Assembly (NCBI RefSeq): GCF_002420705.1
Contig: NZ_DIIM01000004.1
Coordinates: forward strand, 1-64,000
Source: Sphingobacterium sp. UBA5670
GTDB lineage: Bacteria; Bacteroidota; Bacteroidia; Sphingobacteriales; Sphingobacteriaceae
Direction: 5' to 3'
DNA length: 64,000 bases
The notes beneath the pieces were generated by a model. That model worked only from the letters and a program-made list of their open reading frames with translations. It made no database searches and was not told the DNA's origin. Positions 35,610 through 43,916 of the stretch are shown one piece after another; position 1 is the first letter of the stretch, and every line of letters starts with the position of its first letter. Position numbers and translations under genes: made by a program.

Positions 35610-36963
35610 AAATCCTGCAACAGGTGCTGTAGAGGCGACCTTGACTTCCACTACAACCATTGAGTTGGACGTTATGGCGGCGATATTAAAACAGGGACAA
35701 CGTAAATGGGCTAAAGTCCCTTTACAAGATCGTTTGAATTGTATCTTTCGATTTGGGCAATTAATTTCGGCCAATAAACAGGAGCTTGCCGAGATCCTTA
35801 CCACGGAAACGGGTAAACCTATCACTCAATCATTAAATGAGATTGGCGGAGCACAAAACCGTATTGAACATCTTCGGCAGAATGCAGCAAAATGGCTTTC
35901 AGAAGAAGTTATCGTAGGTGAAGGAGCTACTCTGGAAAGCATCCGATATGAACCTTTAGGCGTTATCGCTAATATCTCCGCTTGGAACTTTCCCTATAAC
36001 GTTGGTTTTAATGTTTTTCTGTATGCTTTGGTTGCCGGTAATTCGGTTCTCTATAAACCCTCCGAATTTGCAACTTTGACAGGTCAGCAGTTTGCAAAAT
36101 ATCTTTATCAAGCAGGCATTCCAGATGATATATTCAAATGCGTTGTTGGAGATGGAGAGACGGGGCAATATATACTGTCATTGCCGCTGGATGGTTATTT
36201 TTTTACAGGATCCTACAAGACAGGCTTGCATATTGCCAAAACAGTAGCGCATAAATTGGTTCCCGTACAGCTTGAATTAGGAGGAAAGGACCCGCTATAT
36301 GTTGCGGACGATGTGACAGATATCGAGCAGGCAGCAGTTTCAGCGGCGGAAGGAGCATTCTACAATAATGGACAGAGCTGTTGTGCTGTTGAACGAATCT
36401 ATGTTTCCGAGAAGATATATGATAAATTTGTTGAGGCTTTTGTTGCTGAAGTAGCATCGTATAAAGTGGGAGATCCTATGACTGTAGATACTTTTATCGG
36501 CCCGTTAACCCGAGCCGCGCAACTGACGGTGCTTTCGGATCAGGTGAAGGATGCTCTTGAGAAGGGAGCGCGACTACGATTAGGCGGTCATGCGCTACAA
36601 GGAAAAGGATATTATTATGCCCCTACAGTTTTCGAACATTGTGATCATAGTATGGCACTCATGATTGACGAGACCTTCGGCCCATTGATTGGTATTCAAA
36701 AGGTCTCTTCCGATGAAGAGGCAATAGGTTTGATGCAAGATACAGCATACGGTCTTACAGCAGCGGTATTTTCTTCAGATCGCAATAGAGCAATGCGTAT
36801 ACTTGACCAAATGGATACCGGAACAGTATACTGGAATTGCTGCGACCGGGTAAGCCCTAATGTGCCTTGGTCTGGACGACGAAATTCAGGGTTGGGTTCT
36901 ACGTTGTCGGCCCAAGGTATCCGAGCATTTGTTCAACCTAAAGCCTATCATTTGAGGCCCTAG
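35587..36963 (+). CDS. NAD(P)-dependent aldehyde dehydrogenase
   Basis: 458 residues. The general base E230 is in VQLELGGKDP, the catalytic cysteine C265 in NNGQSCCAVE, with the anchor segment NISAWNFPYNV (129-139), the cofactor loop FFTGSYKTG and the final proline-rich 'SPNVPWSGRRNSGLGS'. It oxidises an aldehyde to a carboxylate and is the counterpart of PuuC in the Puu pathway; by context it converts gamma-glutamyl-aminoacetaldehyde to gamma-glutamylglycine. A second cysteine follows the nucleophile directly (SCC). Last gene of the operon, followed by a terminator. Confidence 0.92.
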   Translation: MQENIAIRNPATGAVEATLTSTTTIELDVMAAILKQGQRKWAKVPLQDRLNCIFRFGQLISANKQELAEILTTETGKPITQSLNEIGGAQNRIEHLRQNAAKWLSEEVIVGEGATLESIRYEPLGVIANISAWNFPYNVGFNVFLYALVAGNSVLYKPSEFATLTGQQFAKYLYQAGIPDDIFKCVVGDGETGQYILSLPLDGYFFTGSYKTGLHIAKTVAHKLVPVQLELGGKDPLYVADDVTDIEQAAVSAAEGAFYNNGQSCCAVERIYVSEKIYDKFVEAFVAEVASYKVGDPMTVDTFIGPLTRAAQLTVLSDQVKDALEKGARLRLGGHALQGKGYYYAPTVFEHCDHSMALMIDETFGPLIGIQKVSSDEEAIGLMQDTAYGLTAAVFSSDRNRAMRILDQMDTGTVYWNCCDRVSPNVPWSGRRNSGLGSTLSAQGIRAFVQPKAYHLRP

Positions 36964-36982
36964 TAACTAGATTTTGTCTAAT

Positions 36983-37024
36983 AAAGCCCATAAAACAGAT
37001 CATTCTTGGATAATGGGCTTTTGG
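36983..37024 (+). terminator. Terminator of the amine-utilisation operon
   Basis: AAAGCCCAT (36983-36991) and ATGGGCTTT (37013-37021) with a 21-base loop and a short T-run after; the first good hairpin after the last gene. Confidence 0.65.
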
Positions 37025-37154
37025 GTATAGGCTATCGTGGCAGCTTCAAATATGTTAAAATTTCGTAATTACTTAATGAAAGACAACAACCAATCCGTTT
37101 AAATGGTCAAGCGCCAATAGATTGGCTTTATTAAATTAGTGGTATTTTTATGAT

Positions 37155-37274
37155 ATGAAGTTGAGAGACGAAAAATTAAAAATGATTAGTGAATGGGCGG
37201 AAAAGAATGGGGACGATGCAGTGCTTTCAATAGGAAGCTTAAAATCTAATTATCCTTTTATTTTCCTATTTTAA
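37155..37274 (+). CDS. Possible small protein or gene remnant, 39 residues
   Basis: ATG at 37155, TAA at 37272-37274: begins MKLRDEKLKMISEWAEKNGD, an amphipathic charged helix, and ends in the hydrophobic NYPFIFLF. No family recognised. The only support is codon use, position and the terminator 70 bases later; it may also be the leftover start of a longer gene. Confidence 0.3.
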   Translation: MKLRDEKLKMISEWAEKNGDDAVLSIGSLKSNYPFIFLF

Positions 37275-37345
37275 ACCAATGATCTGAATTTTTGTCCAAT
37301 GAATTGAAGTAAGGTTTACGGGAGGGAGAGATTAGTTTTTAATGG

Positions 37346-37377
37346 AAAGGTCGGGTTTTAATACCTGGCCTTTTTTT
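37346..37377 (+). terminator. Rho-independent terminator
   Basis: Eleven-pair stem AAAGGTCGGGT / ACCTGGCCTTT (two G-T pairs), 6-base loop, TTTTTTT run to 37377. Confidence 0.75.
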
Positions 37378-37535
37378 ATAGGTTAAATTATCGAAATTCC
37401 TACAGATCAAAAATGATTTGAGCGGATCTGGTTCAACATACTCATTACTATCAGTTCTTAGAATTAGCATATAAAATATGAAAAAAAAGGTTAATTTAGC
37501 AATGAGCCTCAAAATCTATGTATTCATAATCAAAT

Positions 37536-38120
37536 ATGAACTTTATGTACGAGTCTGAAAAATATGAAAAGGAGAAATTAACGATCGATCTGGTCTGGGC
37601 CAATAAGTTTGGTCTACTCATCTTGATTCCAATAGTTCTAGTATTTGGTTTACCCTTTTATTTAGTCTGGAGATCCGAATTGGATTTTAAAGGTATATTT
37701 GGTGGGCTGGGACTTTCAGCTAGCATCTATGTTTTTGGCATTATCCTCCTCGGGATTGTTGTTCACGAATTGATTCATGGAATTACATGGGCCATTTTCG
37801 CGAAGAATGGATTAAAGTCTATGAAATTTGGCGTAATGTGGAAAATGCTTACCCCATATTGTCATTGCAAAGAACCCTTGAAAGTGAAAGAGTATATTAT
37901 CGGAGCTATTGCACCTGGTATTATTTTGGGAATTCTTCCCGCCGTTGTTGCCATCTTTAATGGAAGCATTGGTCTGCTGATCTTTGGTATATTTTTCACG
38001 ATGGCTGCATGTGGAGATTTTTTAATCATCAACCTAATTCGAAAAGAAAATGGTCATGATCTTGTTCAGGATCACCCTACGGAAGCCGGATGCTATATTT
38101 ATAGGAAAATTATCAGTTGA
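37536..38120 (+). CDS. DUF3267-family putative membrane zinc peptidase
   Basis: 194 residues with four to five membrane segments. The HExxH zinc-peptidase motif is in a helix: H77-E-L-I-H81 followed by G (VVHELIHG). The rest ('GAIAPGIILGILPAVVA' and a conserved D/H-containing C-terminal loop) follows DUF3267, a family related to site-2-type intramembrane metalloproteases. Substrate unknown. It is flanked by non-coding stretches and appears to stand alone. The central CHCKEPLKVKEY segment holds two cysteines. Confidence 0.8.
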   Translation: MNFMYESEKYEKEKLTIDLVWANKFGLLILIPIVLVFGLPFYLVWRSELDFKGIFGGLGLSASIYVFGIILLGIVVHELIHGITWAIFAKNGLKSMKFGVMWKMLTPYCHCKEPLKVKEYIIGAIAPGIILGILPAVVAIFNGSIGLLIFGIFFTMAACGDFLIINLIRKENGHDLVQDHPTEAGCYIYRKIIS

Positions 38121-38453
38121 GGCCAATTTTTTTATTAATATAAAATTTCAGGGCGCATCTAAATTAGGCAATTTGTAATCAATCTATTAGTATCATTTTA
38201 AATAATTAAAATTATGAGGATGGAATTTCTCATAATTTCTTACTTTTGTAGTCTGTTATACTATATCTAACATATCATCAGCGTCTTAACTAAAAAGAGC
38301 AACGAACACGTGGAAATCCTGTGATTTTTAGCGTAAGGATGATAATACCTTTTTATTTTTTAGATTTCAAATAAACTATTGATTATAAAATCGATTGTGC
38401 TATCAATTTGCAATGGTTTAATATTTCAAATTGATGGCGATATGTGATGTATC
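38121..38453 (+). other. Intergenic region with a promoter-like element and shared leader motif
   Basis: 333 bases. A dyad ATTATGAG/CTCATAAT spans 38211-38236, an exact TAnnTTTG match (TACTTTTG) lies at 38241-38248, and the 30-base motif shared with 24992-25024 is at 38294-38323. These together suggest a transcript that starts near 38255 with a leader of about 200 bases before the methyltransferase gene. No small gene seen. Confidence 0.4.
38294..38323 (+). promoter_or_regulatory. Leader motif shared with the region upstream of 25049
   Basis: AAAGAGCA, ACGAAC, ACGTGGAAA, CTGTG in order; 22 positions are identical to the copy at 24992-25024 in the same order and near-identical spacing. Confidence 0.4.
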
Positions 38454-39293
38454 ATGAGTAGTAAACAATTAATAAGCAGGGATATAGAAATATTCTATAC
38501 AATAGCGTCCGAGGAGACACGGCTCGACAAAGGAATGGGAATATTTGAATTTGAACGAATCAAATCACTTATCGAACGGCATCTTTTATCTTTTCCTTTG
38601 ACCGTAATTGACGTCGGCGGTGGCACAGGCAAGTATTCTGAATGGCTTGCGAAAAAAGGACATCATGTTCATTTGGTAGAGCCTGTTTTAAAGCATATAA
38701 AAATTGCGCAAAAGAGGGCTCGTAAATTAAAAAACAAATTTTTTGTTCATATCGGTGAATCCCGAAAATTGGAGTTTCCTAATAATCATGCAGACCTGGT
38801 CATACTACATGGACCTCTTTACCATTTGCAGGAAAGAGATGACCGGATATCAACGATTTGGGAAGCGAAGAGAGTGTTGAAAAACGGGGGAATTATATTG
38901 GGATTTGCCATCAATTATACGGCTTCAACCTTAGCCGGCCTTTTGAATGGTTTGATTCATAAAACTTCTTTTTTTCAAATGTGCAAAGAAGAGTTAACTA
39001 TTGGTAAACACAATCCGCCAGATGAGTTTCCATGGCTTTTAGCCGAAGCATTTTATCATAAACCCCAGGAGCTGAAAGAGGAGTTTTTAATTCATGGATT
39101 AACCTATTTAAATACCTACGCTGTGGAGGGGATGTCCTGGTTAGACAAAGATTTCTTTGTCAATTTACAGCATGCTGAAAAGCGAAAAACATTATTGGAG
39201 CTTATCCACATTACTGAAAACGATAGCTATCTTCTGCCTTTTAGCCCACATATAATGATAGCGGTTCAAAAAAAATACAATTATGAAAAATAA
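38454..39293 (+). CDS. SAM-dependent methyltransferase (class I)
   Basis: 279 residues. Rossmann-fold methyltransferase with motif I VIDVGGGTGKYS (51-62), acidic residue of motif II in HLVEPVLKHI, and motif IV/post-motif 'ADLVILHGPLYHL' with 'AKRVLKNGGIILGFA'. Methyl acceptor cannot be told; the branch resembles small-molecule or UbiE/YcgJ-like methyltransferases. The next small gene overlaps its end by 11 bases, so the two are translated together. Confidence 0.85.
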   Translation: MSSKQLISRDIEIFYTIASEETRLDKGMGIFEFERIKSLIERHLLSFPLTVIDVGGGTGKYSEWLAKKGHHVHLVEPVLKHIKIAQKRARKLKNKFFVHIGESRKLEFPNNHADLVILHGPLYHLQERDDRISTIWEAKRVLKNGGIILGFAINYTASTLAGLLNGLIHKTSFFQMCKEELTIGKHNPPDEFPWLLAEAFYHKPQELKEEFLIHGLTYLNTYAVEGMSWLDKDFFVNLQHAEKRKTLLELIHITENDSYLLPFSPHIMIAVQKKYNYEK

Positions 39294-39495
39294 AGAAAAA
39301 TATTACAAAGCGCTCATAGAAAATAGAGGACGATTCAATGAAATTGAAGTTGGAGAACAGTTGGGACTTCATGAAACTGAAATCAATGAAATTATTACGC
39401 AGCTTTTATCCGAATATAGAATTGAATATGCGATACATCACTGTTGTAATTATAGTCTAACGAAAAGGAGCATTAGAAAGAAGAGCAGGACTTAA
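39283..39495 (+). CDS. Small winged-helix-like protein
   Basis: 70 residues; overlaps the methyltransferase by 11 bases. The sequence (KALIENRGRFNEIEVGEQLGLHETEINEIITQLL) is a helix-turn-helix-like pattern followed by a short strand and a basic tail (KRSIRKKSRT). It may bind DNA or act as a partner of the methyltransferase. I do not recognise a named family. Confidence 0.6.
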   Translation: MKNKEKYYKALIENRGRFNEIEVGEQLGLHETEINEIITQLLSEYRIEYAIHHCCNYSLTKRSIRKKSRT

Positions 39496-39556
39496 AATTC
39501 ACTCACAAAGCAAAAAAGAAATGAATTCGCTAAACTGCGTTAAGAGTCTCGCAACA

Positions 39557-39583
39557 TTTTCTATTTTTGTTACAAATAGAAAA
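39557..39583 (+). promoter_or_regulatory. Inverted repeat and promoter element directly before the Nudix gene
   Basis: Perfect 10-base inverted repeat TTTTCTATTT / AAATAGAAAA (39557-39566, 39574-39583), ending 2 bases before the ATG. An exact TAnnTTTG match (TATTTTTG, 39562-39569) overlaps its left arm, so it could be an operator or a start-masking hairpin. Confidence 0.4.
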
Positions 39584-39585
39584 AG

Positions 39586-40074
39586 ATGAGCAACGAAGTA
39601 ATAGGTTTGAAGCGAGTAGCCACACTATGTATATTAAGAAATAAAGATAGATTTTTATTGCTAAGACGCCTTAAAGAACCAAATAAGGATATGTATGTTC
39701 CTGTTGGGGGAAAAATAGACCCATTTGAAAATCCTGATGATGCCGTTGTACGTGAGGTCATGGAAGAAACAGGTATCCGGATCACTTCAAAACAGTTTTG
39801 TGGAATTTTAACCGAAACTTCTCCGGTAAAATACAATTGGATCAGTTATGTATATGTCTCTGATATCCAATTTGTAGAAGCCCCTTATTGTAATGAAGGG
39901 GACCTGGAATGGATCTCAGCCACTGAATTGGAATCTATTCCGACACCTTTAACTGATCTTTATATCTATGATTACGTGGCCAAGGGAAAGCCTTTTGCTT
40001 TTAATGCCATTTATGATGCAGCATTAAATTTGACAGCGTTATTGGAACAATATAGCAATACCAAGATCAAGTAG
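39586..40074 (+). CDS. Nudix hydrolase
   Basis: 162 residues. The Nudix box is perfect: G42-x5-E-x7-R-E-x2-E-E-x-G-I (42-64), with metal-binding E57, E60 and E61 in REVMEETG. Nudix enzymes cleave nucleoside diphosphates linked to other groups. The short form with 'FLLLRRLKEPNKDMYVPVGG' ahead of the box fits the MutT/8-oxo-dGTPase-like branch ('YVPVGGKID'), but substrate is uncertain. A HAD hydrolase gene follows after 26 bases, which often suggests house-cleaning of nucleotides. Confidence 0.9.
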   Translation: MSNEVIGLKRVATLCILRNKDRFLLLRRLKEPNKDMYVPVGGKIDPFENPDDAVVREVMEETGIRITSKQFCGILTETSPVKYNWISYVYVSDIQFVEAPYCNEGDLEWISATELESIPTPLTDLYIYDYVAKGKPFAFNAIYDAALNLTALLEQYSNTKIK

Positions 40075-40100
40075 AACTCGTAAATTGAATAAGAATTAAA

Positions 40101-40797
40101 ATGATTGTCAATAAAGATGCAATTAACGTCATCGCATTCGATGCTGATGATACATTATGGGTAAATGAACCCTATTTTCAAAAAGCTGAACACGATTTTT
40201 GTGCATTATTGGAAAACTATCTTCCACAGCACGCGATATCAAAAGAACTATTTGAAACAGAAATGAACAATCTATCACTCTATGGGTATGGCGTGAAAGG
40301 CTTCATTCTTTGTATGATTGAGACTGCTAGCCGGATTTCTGCAGGGCAGCTACCGTTGAAGACAGTAAATAAAATTATCGAGATTGGACAGGATTTAATA
40401 AGAATGCCTATTGAATTACTGGATGGAGTTGAGGATACATTGGTGCAGCTCAGTGCCCATTATAAATTAATTGTAGCCACAAAGGGTGATCTTCTGGATC
40501 AGGAAAGAAAGTTGAGAAATTCTGGTCTTCAAAAATTTTTTCACCATGTGGAGATTATGAGTAATAAGAAAAATGAGGATTATGTAAAATTGCTGCGAAA
40601 AATTGAATGTCAGACCGAGAGTTTCATAATGATCGGAAATTCTATTAGATATTCTGCCAGTTTTGGAAATGGGCTCGCAGGCAATACATGTTCCTTATCA
40701 TGTTACGTGGACACATGAACAAGCTAGTGCTGAAATCAAACCCAACAATTTTCTACAGGTAGACAGCTTAGATCAATTGTTACCAATCTTACTTTAA
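40101..40797 (+). pseudogene. HAD-family hydrolase (YjjG/YfnB-like), frameshifted near the C-terminus
   Basis: The first frame runs to a stop at 40718 (205 residues). It has the HAD nucleophile motif FDADDTLW (D in DAD), a cap domain and the motif III region up to MIGNSIR. From about 40647 the expected sequence continues in another frame: ILPVLEMGSQAIHVPYH ... ending at TAA 40795-40797, the usual end of this family. The total becomes a whole number of codons (233) if five bases are restored between 'AGAT' and 'ATT'. So a 5-base deletion, probably between two AGAT copies, broke the gene. The 205-residue product would lack the last acidic motif. A sequencing error cannot be excluded. Confidence 0.75.
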
Positions 40798-40831
40798 CAA
40801 AAAATGCGCATCTAGATGCGCATTTTTTGTT
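40796..40831. terminator. Bidirectional terminator
   Basis: Perfect 18-base-arm palindrome centred at 40813/40814 (AACAAAAAATGCGCATCT and complement), with A-run and T-run. It begins at the stop of the restored HAD frame and ends 28 bases before a reverse-strand small frame. Confidence 0.88.
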
Positions 40832-40859
40832 ATTTAACGTTATATTTTTTTAATCTTTA

Positions 40860-40988
40860 TCACCCAAACTGACCCGCAGCCGGTTTAGGGCGTTCATCAA
40901 TGAGATGCTCGTCGTTAAATGCACCTTGCAAATCTGCTAAAATGGGGTTAAGATCCTCTTTTAAGCGCATCCATGGATCATATCTCAT
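40860..40988 (-). CDS. Possible small protein, 42 residues
   Basis: ATG at 40988-40986 and TGA at 40862-40860: begins MRYDPWMRLKEDLNPILADL, ends KPAAGQFG. It has balanced composition and normal codon use, a close in-frame stop upstream, and the bidirectional terminator just downstream on its strand. No family recognised. This is the only gene candidate in the 318-base gap before the amidohydrolase; the rest of that gap shows nothing clear. Confidence 0.45.
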   Translation of the reverse strand: MRYDPWMRLKEDLNPILADLQGAFNDEHLIDERPKPAAGQFG

Positions 40989-41115
40989 CCTATTGGATTA
41001 GTCAGATTGAACATCGCCTGCGTTTAGTGAAGGAGAGTACATTAAAAGTACTATTGAATTAAGTAAAACAATTAACTATTTTTTTTGTTATCCATAAACA
41101 CTATTAACCTCTCGG

Positions 41116-42843
41116 ATGGGATCAATTAAAAGATATCTATTTCTACTTCTTCCACTTTTTGTTTTTGCTTGCAAAAGCAATCAGCCAAAAGGAGATTTAA
41201 TCTATTTTGGCGGAGATATTATTACGATGGAAGATAAGTTTCCACAGGTAGAAGCTCTCGTATTAAAGGATGGAAAGATTATTTTTGTCGGAAGCCAACA
41301 AAAAGCAAATGCCTATATTGGAGATAATACGCAGCAAATTGATTTAAAAGGGAAAACATTGCTACCCGGTTTTATCGACGCACATGGGCATATTACTTCA
41401 AGAGCTGGAATGGAGCAAGCAATAGACCTTTCTCCAAGTCCTTATGGAACCGTAAACTCCATACCCGACCTTCAAAAGACTTTAACAACAGTTATTCAGC
41501 AGATGAAACCAGGATCCTCCGTTCCGATATTGGGAAACGGTTATGACGATGCCATTATGGTTGAACATCGTCATCCGACCCGTGTAGAACTGGATGCCAT
41601 AAGCACAACAAATCCTATTATTGTCATTCATGCATCTGGTCATGCCAGTGTTGTGAATAGTGCTATGCTTACCTTATTGGGTATTGCCGAAAATGCAAAA
41701 GATCCGGAAGGAGGCCATTACGGCCGAACGTCAGATCATCGTCTAAATGGAAAACTGGAAGAAAATGCATCCTTTGCCGCTTTGGTGAAGTTAACAGAAA
41801 TGATGCCCAAGCCCGAGCCTACTAAAAACGAACTATCCCAATCTCTAAAAGATTTTATCAAGGCTCAAGATGAATGGCTTAGTTATGGTCAGACGACAAT
41901 ATGCGACGGACGATCGATGGGCGTGAGTGTCGGCTTACTGAAAGAAGCTGCTGCCAAAAACCTTCTCAAGGCAGATGTGGTATATTTTCCGGATTTTGAA
42001 GCGAATAAAGCTGATTGGGAATCTTTTAAGCCCAATTACATGAAATATGAAAAGCGACTGAAATTTGGAGGTTTTAAATTCTCCGATGATGGTTCGCCTC
42101 AAGGGAAGACTGCCTGGCTGACACAACCCTACCTCATCCCACCTGAAGGGCAATCTGCAGATTATATGGGTTTTCCAATTTTTTCGGACGAAACCCTCTA
42201 TAATGATCTAAAAACAGTATTCTCAAATCATCTCACAGCACAGCTTCACGTTAATGGTGATGCGGCCATAGACCAAGCACTTCGCGTGATCGGCAGATTG
42301 AAGGAAGAGGGTATTTATAAACCGGAACTTAGAGCAACTTTGATTCATGTGCAGAACAGCAGACCCGATCACATAGCCAAAATAAAAGAAATTGGTGTTA
42401 TTCCTTCATACTTCTCAGCTCATGTCTATTTATGGGGAGATTGGCACTATCAAAGTGTTTTTGGACCTAAACGGGCTGCATTTATCAGTCCAGCACAATC
42501 AGCAAAAAAAGCTGGAATATTGTTTACCATCCACCATGATAGCCCTGTGACGCCACCTGACCTGTTGACTGGCGTTTATGCTGCCGTGAACCGGACCACT
42601 CGGTCGGGGATGGTATTGGGACCAAACGAGCGGATCGATGTAATTGATGCTTTAAAAGCAATTACGATTAATGCAGCTTATCAATATCAAGAGGAAAATG
42701 ATAAAGGGTCTTTGAAAGAAGGGAAACTAGCAGATTTAGTTGTCTTGAATAAAAATCCATTAACGATTGATCCCAAGAAATTACGCGAGATTAAAGTCCT
42801 TGAAACCATAAAAGAAGGGAAGGTAGTCTTTAAAAGAGATTGA
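41116..42843 (+). CDS. Amidohydrolase family 3 lipoprotein (YtcJ-like)
   Basis: 575 residues. Lipoprotein signal with lipobox FVFAC (lipidated C19), then a metal-dependent amidohydrolase: H90 and H92 in FIDAHGHI, later metal ligands in IHVQNSRPDH and 'TIHHDSPVTPP', and the C-terminal strand domain 'GSLKEGKLADLVVLNKNP'. YtcJ/N-substituted formamide deformylase-like enzymes hydrolyse amides or imides; substrate unknown. Exported or periplasmic by the signal. Monocistronic. Confidence 0.88.
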   Translation: MGSIKRYLFLLLPLFVFACKSNQPKGDLIYFGGDIITMEDKFPQVEALVLKDGKIIFVGSQQKANAYIGDNTQQIDLKGKTLLPGFIDAHGHITSRAGMEQAIDLSPSPYGTVNSIPDLQKTLTTVIQQMKPGSSVPILGNGYDDAIMVEHRHPTRVELDAISTTNPIIVIHASGHASVVNSAMLTLLGIAENAKDPEGGHYGRTSDHRLNGKLEENASFAALVKLTEMMPKPEPTKNELSQSLKDFIKAQDEWLSYGQTTICDGRSMGVSVGLLKEAAAKNLLKADVVYFPDFEANKADWESFKPNYMKYEKRLKFGGFKFSDDGSPQGKTAWLTQPYLIPPEGQSADYMGFPIFSDETLYNDLKTVFSNHLTAQLHVNGDAAIDQALRVIGRLKEEGIYKPELRATLIHVQNSRPDHIAKIKEIGVIPSYFSAHVYLWGDWHYQSVFGPKRAAFISPAQSAKKAGILFTIHHDSPVTPPDLLTGVYAAVNRTTRSGMVLGPNERIDVIDALKAITINAAYQYQEENDKGSLKEGKLADLVVLNKNPLTIDPKKLREIKVLETIKEGKVVFKRD

Positions 42844-43168
42844 TACATCATCGTATAAAAGAGCTTTAAAAGCGCGAATAATAATTGACTCCATACAAAT
42901 ATTAATTAGCCTTCAGAGTTTGTGTTTTGCAGCTTATCTTTCGTAAATATCAGATGTATTGATGGAACCGCAATTATTGCAGAAGTTTATACATTTAAAA
43001 GGTTGGTAATCAAAATAGGAAACAGTAAATATATTACATTGCTCAGATGAATCAAAAACATATCAATTAACGCTAAAAAACTATCCGAAACAGCAATACA
43101 GCAAGTTTCATTTATCAATAGATTAATGCGATCAAGCGAATAAGACCTTCTTTTTAAGAGAACAGATT
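42844..43168 (+). other. Intergenic region without recognised features
   Basis: 325 AT-rich bases. I see no hairpin with a T-run, no TAnnTTTG with good spacing and no frame above 20 codons worth calling. Confidence 0.5.
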
Positions 43169-43822
43169 ATGGGGAAAAATAGCATTCTTTTCATACCTAC
43201 ATTAATTATTCTAGTAGCTTTAAGCTGCAGAAACGAAAGTGAATCAAAGTCTAGATTAAATTCTCCGCATTTCGTTATAAGGGATAGAATTCCACAGGAT
43301 ACCGTGCAAATCGAGCTACCTAGTGCAAATATAAAGGCGATGAGCGAGCTAAAACTCCAAAGTAGACTGGAAAGTTCTTTCATAGGAAAGACGACGCAAG
43401 ATCTGAACAGCTACCATCTTCAAGAATGCCTTGGCGTGATTATCGAACAACAAACGGAATTGGGGAAGTATGGTGTTGCTCAGTATTCTGCACGAGTAAA
43501 TGACTGCCGACATGGAAAAAGTAAAATAACGCTTGAAAAGTTTATTCGATATTTTCCTGATGGAAAAGCGGATTTTCAAATAAAAGATGAACTGACGGTA
43601 AACAGCAATTATCCAGAAAAATGCTATTCGACAATTTATCTTAAAATGCTCGAGGATGGGCCTAAACAATTTTTTCTAATTGAACATGAGGACAATTCTA
43701 AACCTTTATTGACCAGGATTTACAAGATGTGGGAAGTCAATATCGTACAAGAAAGATTTATTAAGAGAGCAATCCCTAAAAATTTCACCTGTTTAAATCC
43801 CAATTATGCCGATGGTATATAA
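43169..43822 (+). CDS. Lipoprotein of unknown function
   Basis: 217 residues. Signal peptide with lipobox VALSC (lipidated C20). The mature part has four cysteines (LQECLG, VNDCRHG, PEKCYST, NFTCLN), which could form two disulfides. No known domain seen. It is followed by a second unknown lipoprotein (ATG at 43917) and an unknown membrane protein, all on one strand; a cotranscribed envelope module is likely but its role is unknown. Confidence 0.7.
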   Translation: MGKNSILFIPTLIILVALSCRNESESKSRLNSPHFVIRDRIPQDTVQIELPSANIKAMSELKLQSRLESSFIGKTTQDLNSYHLQECLGVIIEQQTELGKYGVAQYSARVNDCRHGKSKITLEKFIRYFPDGKADFQIKDELTVNSNYPEKCYSTIYLKMLEDGPKQFFLIEHEDNSKPLLTRIYKMWEVNIVQERFIKRAIPKNFTCLNPNYADGI

Positions 43823-43916
43823 AAATTATGGCCTATTTACATCGAGAAAGAGTTCAACATTAATAAACAAAGGAAAAAACCTCCGAATAGTGCCGCATCC
43901 TAACATTGGAAAGATT

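Larger units (their letters stand above)
36964..37535 (+). other. Intergenic region with a possible small gene
   Basis: 572 bases. It holds the operon terminator (36983-37024), a 39-codon frame (37155-37274) and a good terminator (37346-37377). The remainder is AT-rich and shows nothing further. The second terminator implies that something short is transcribed in this gap. Confidence 0.5.

Noticed and set aside
43806..43916. 37 extra codons of the second unknown lipoprotein
   Set aside because: They would hide the signal peptide and lipobox (FCSC), which begin at the ATG at 43917.
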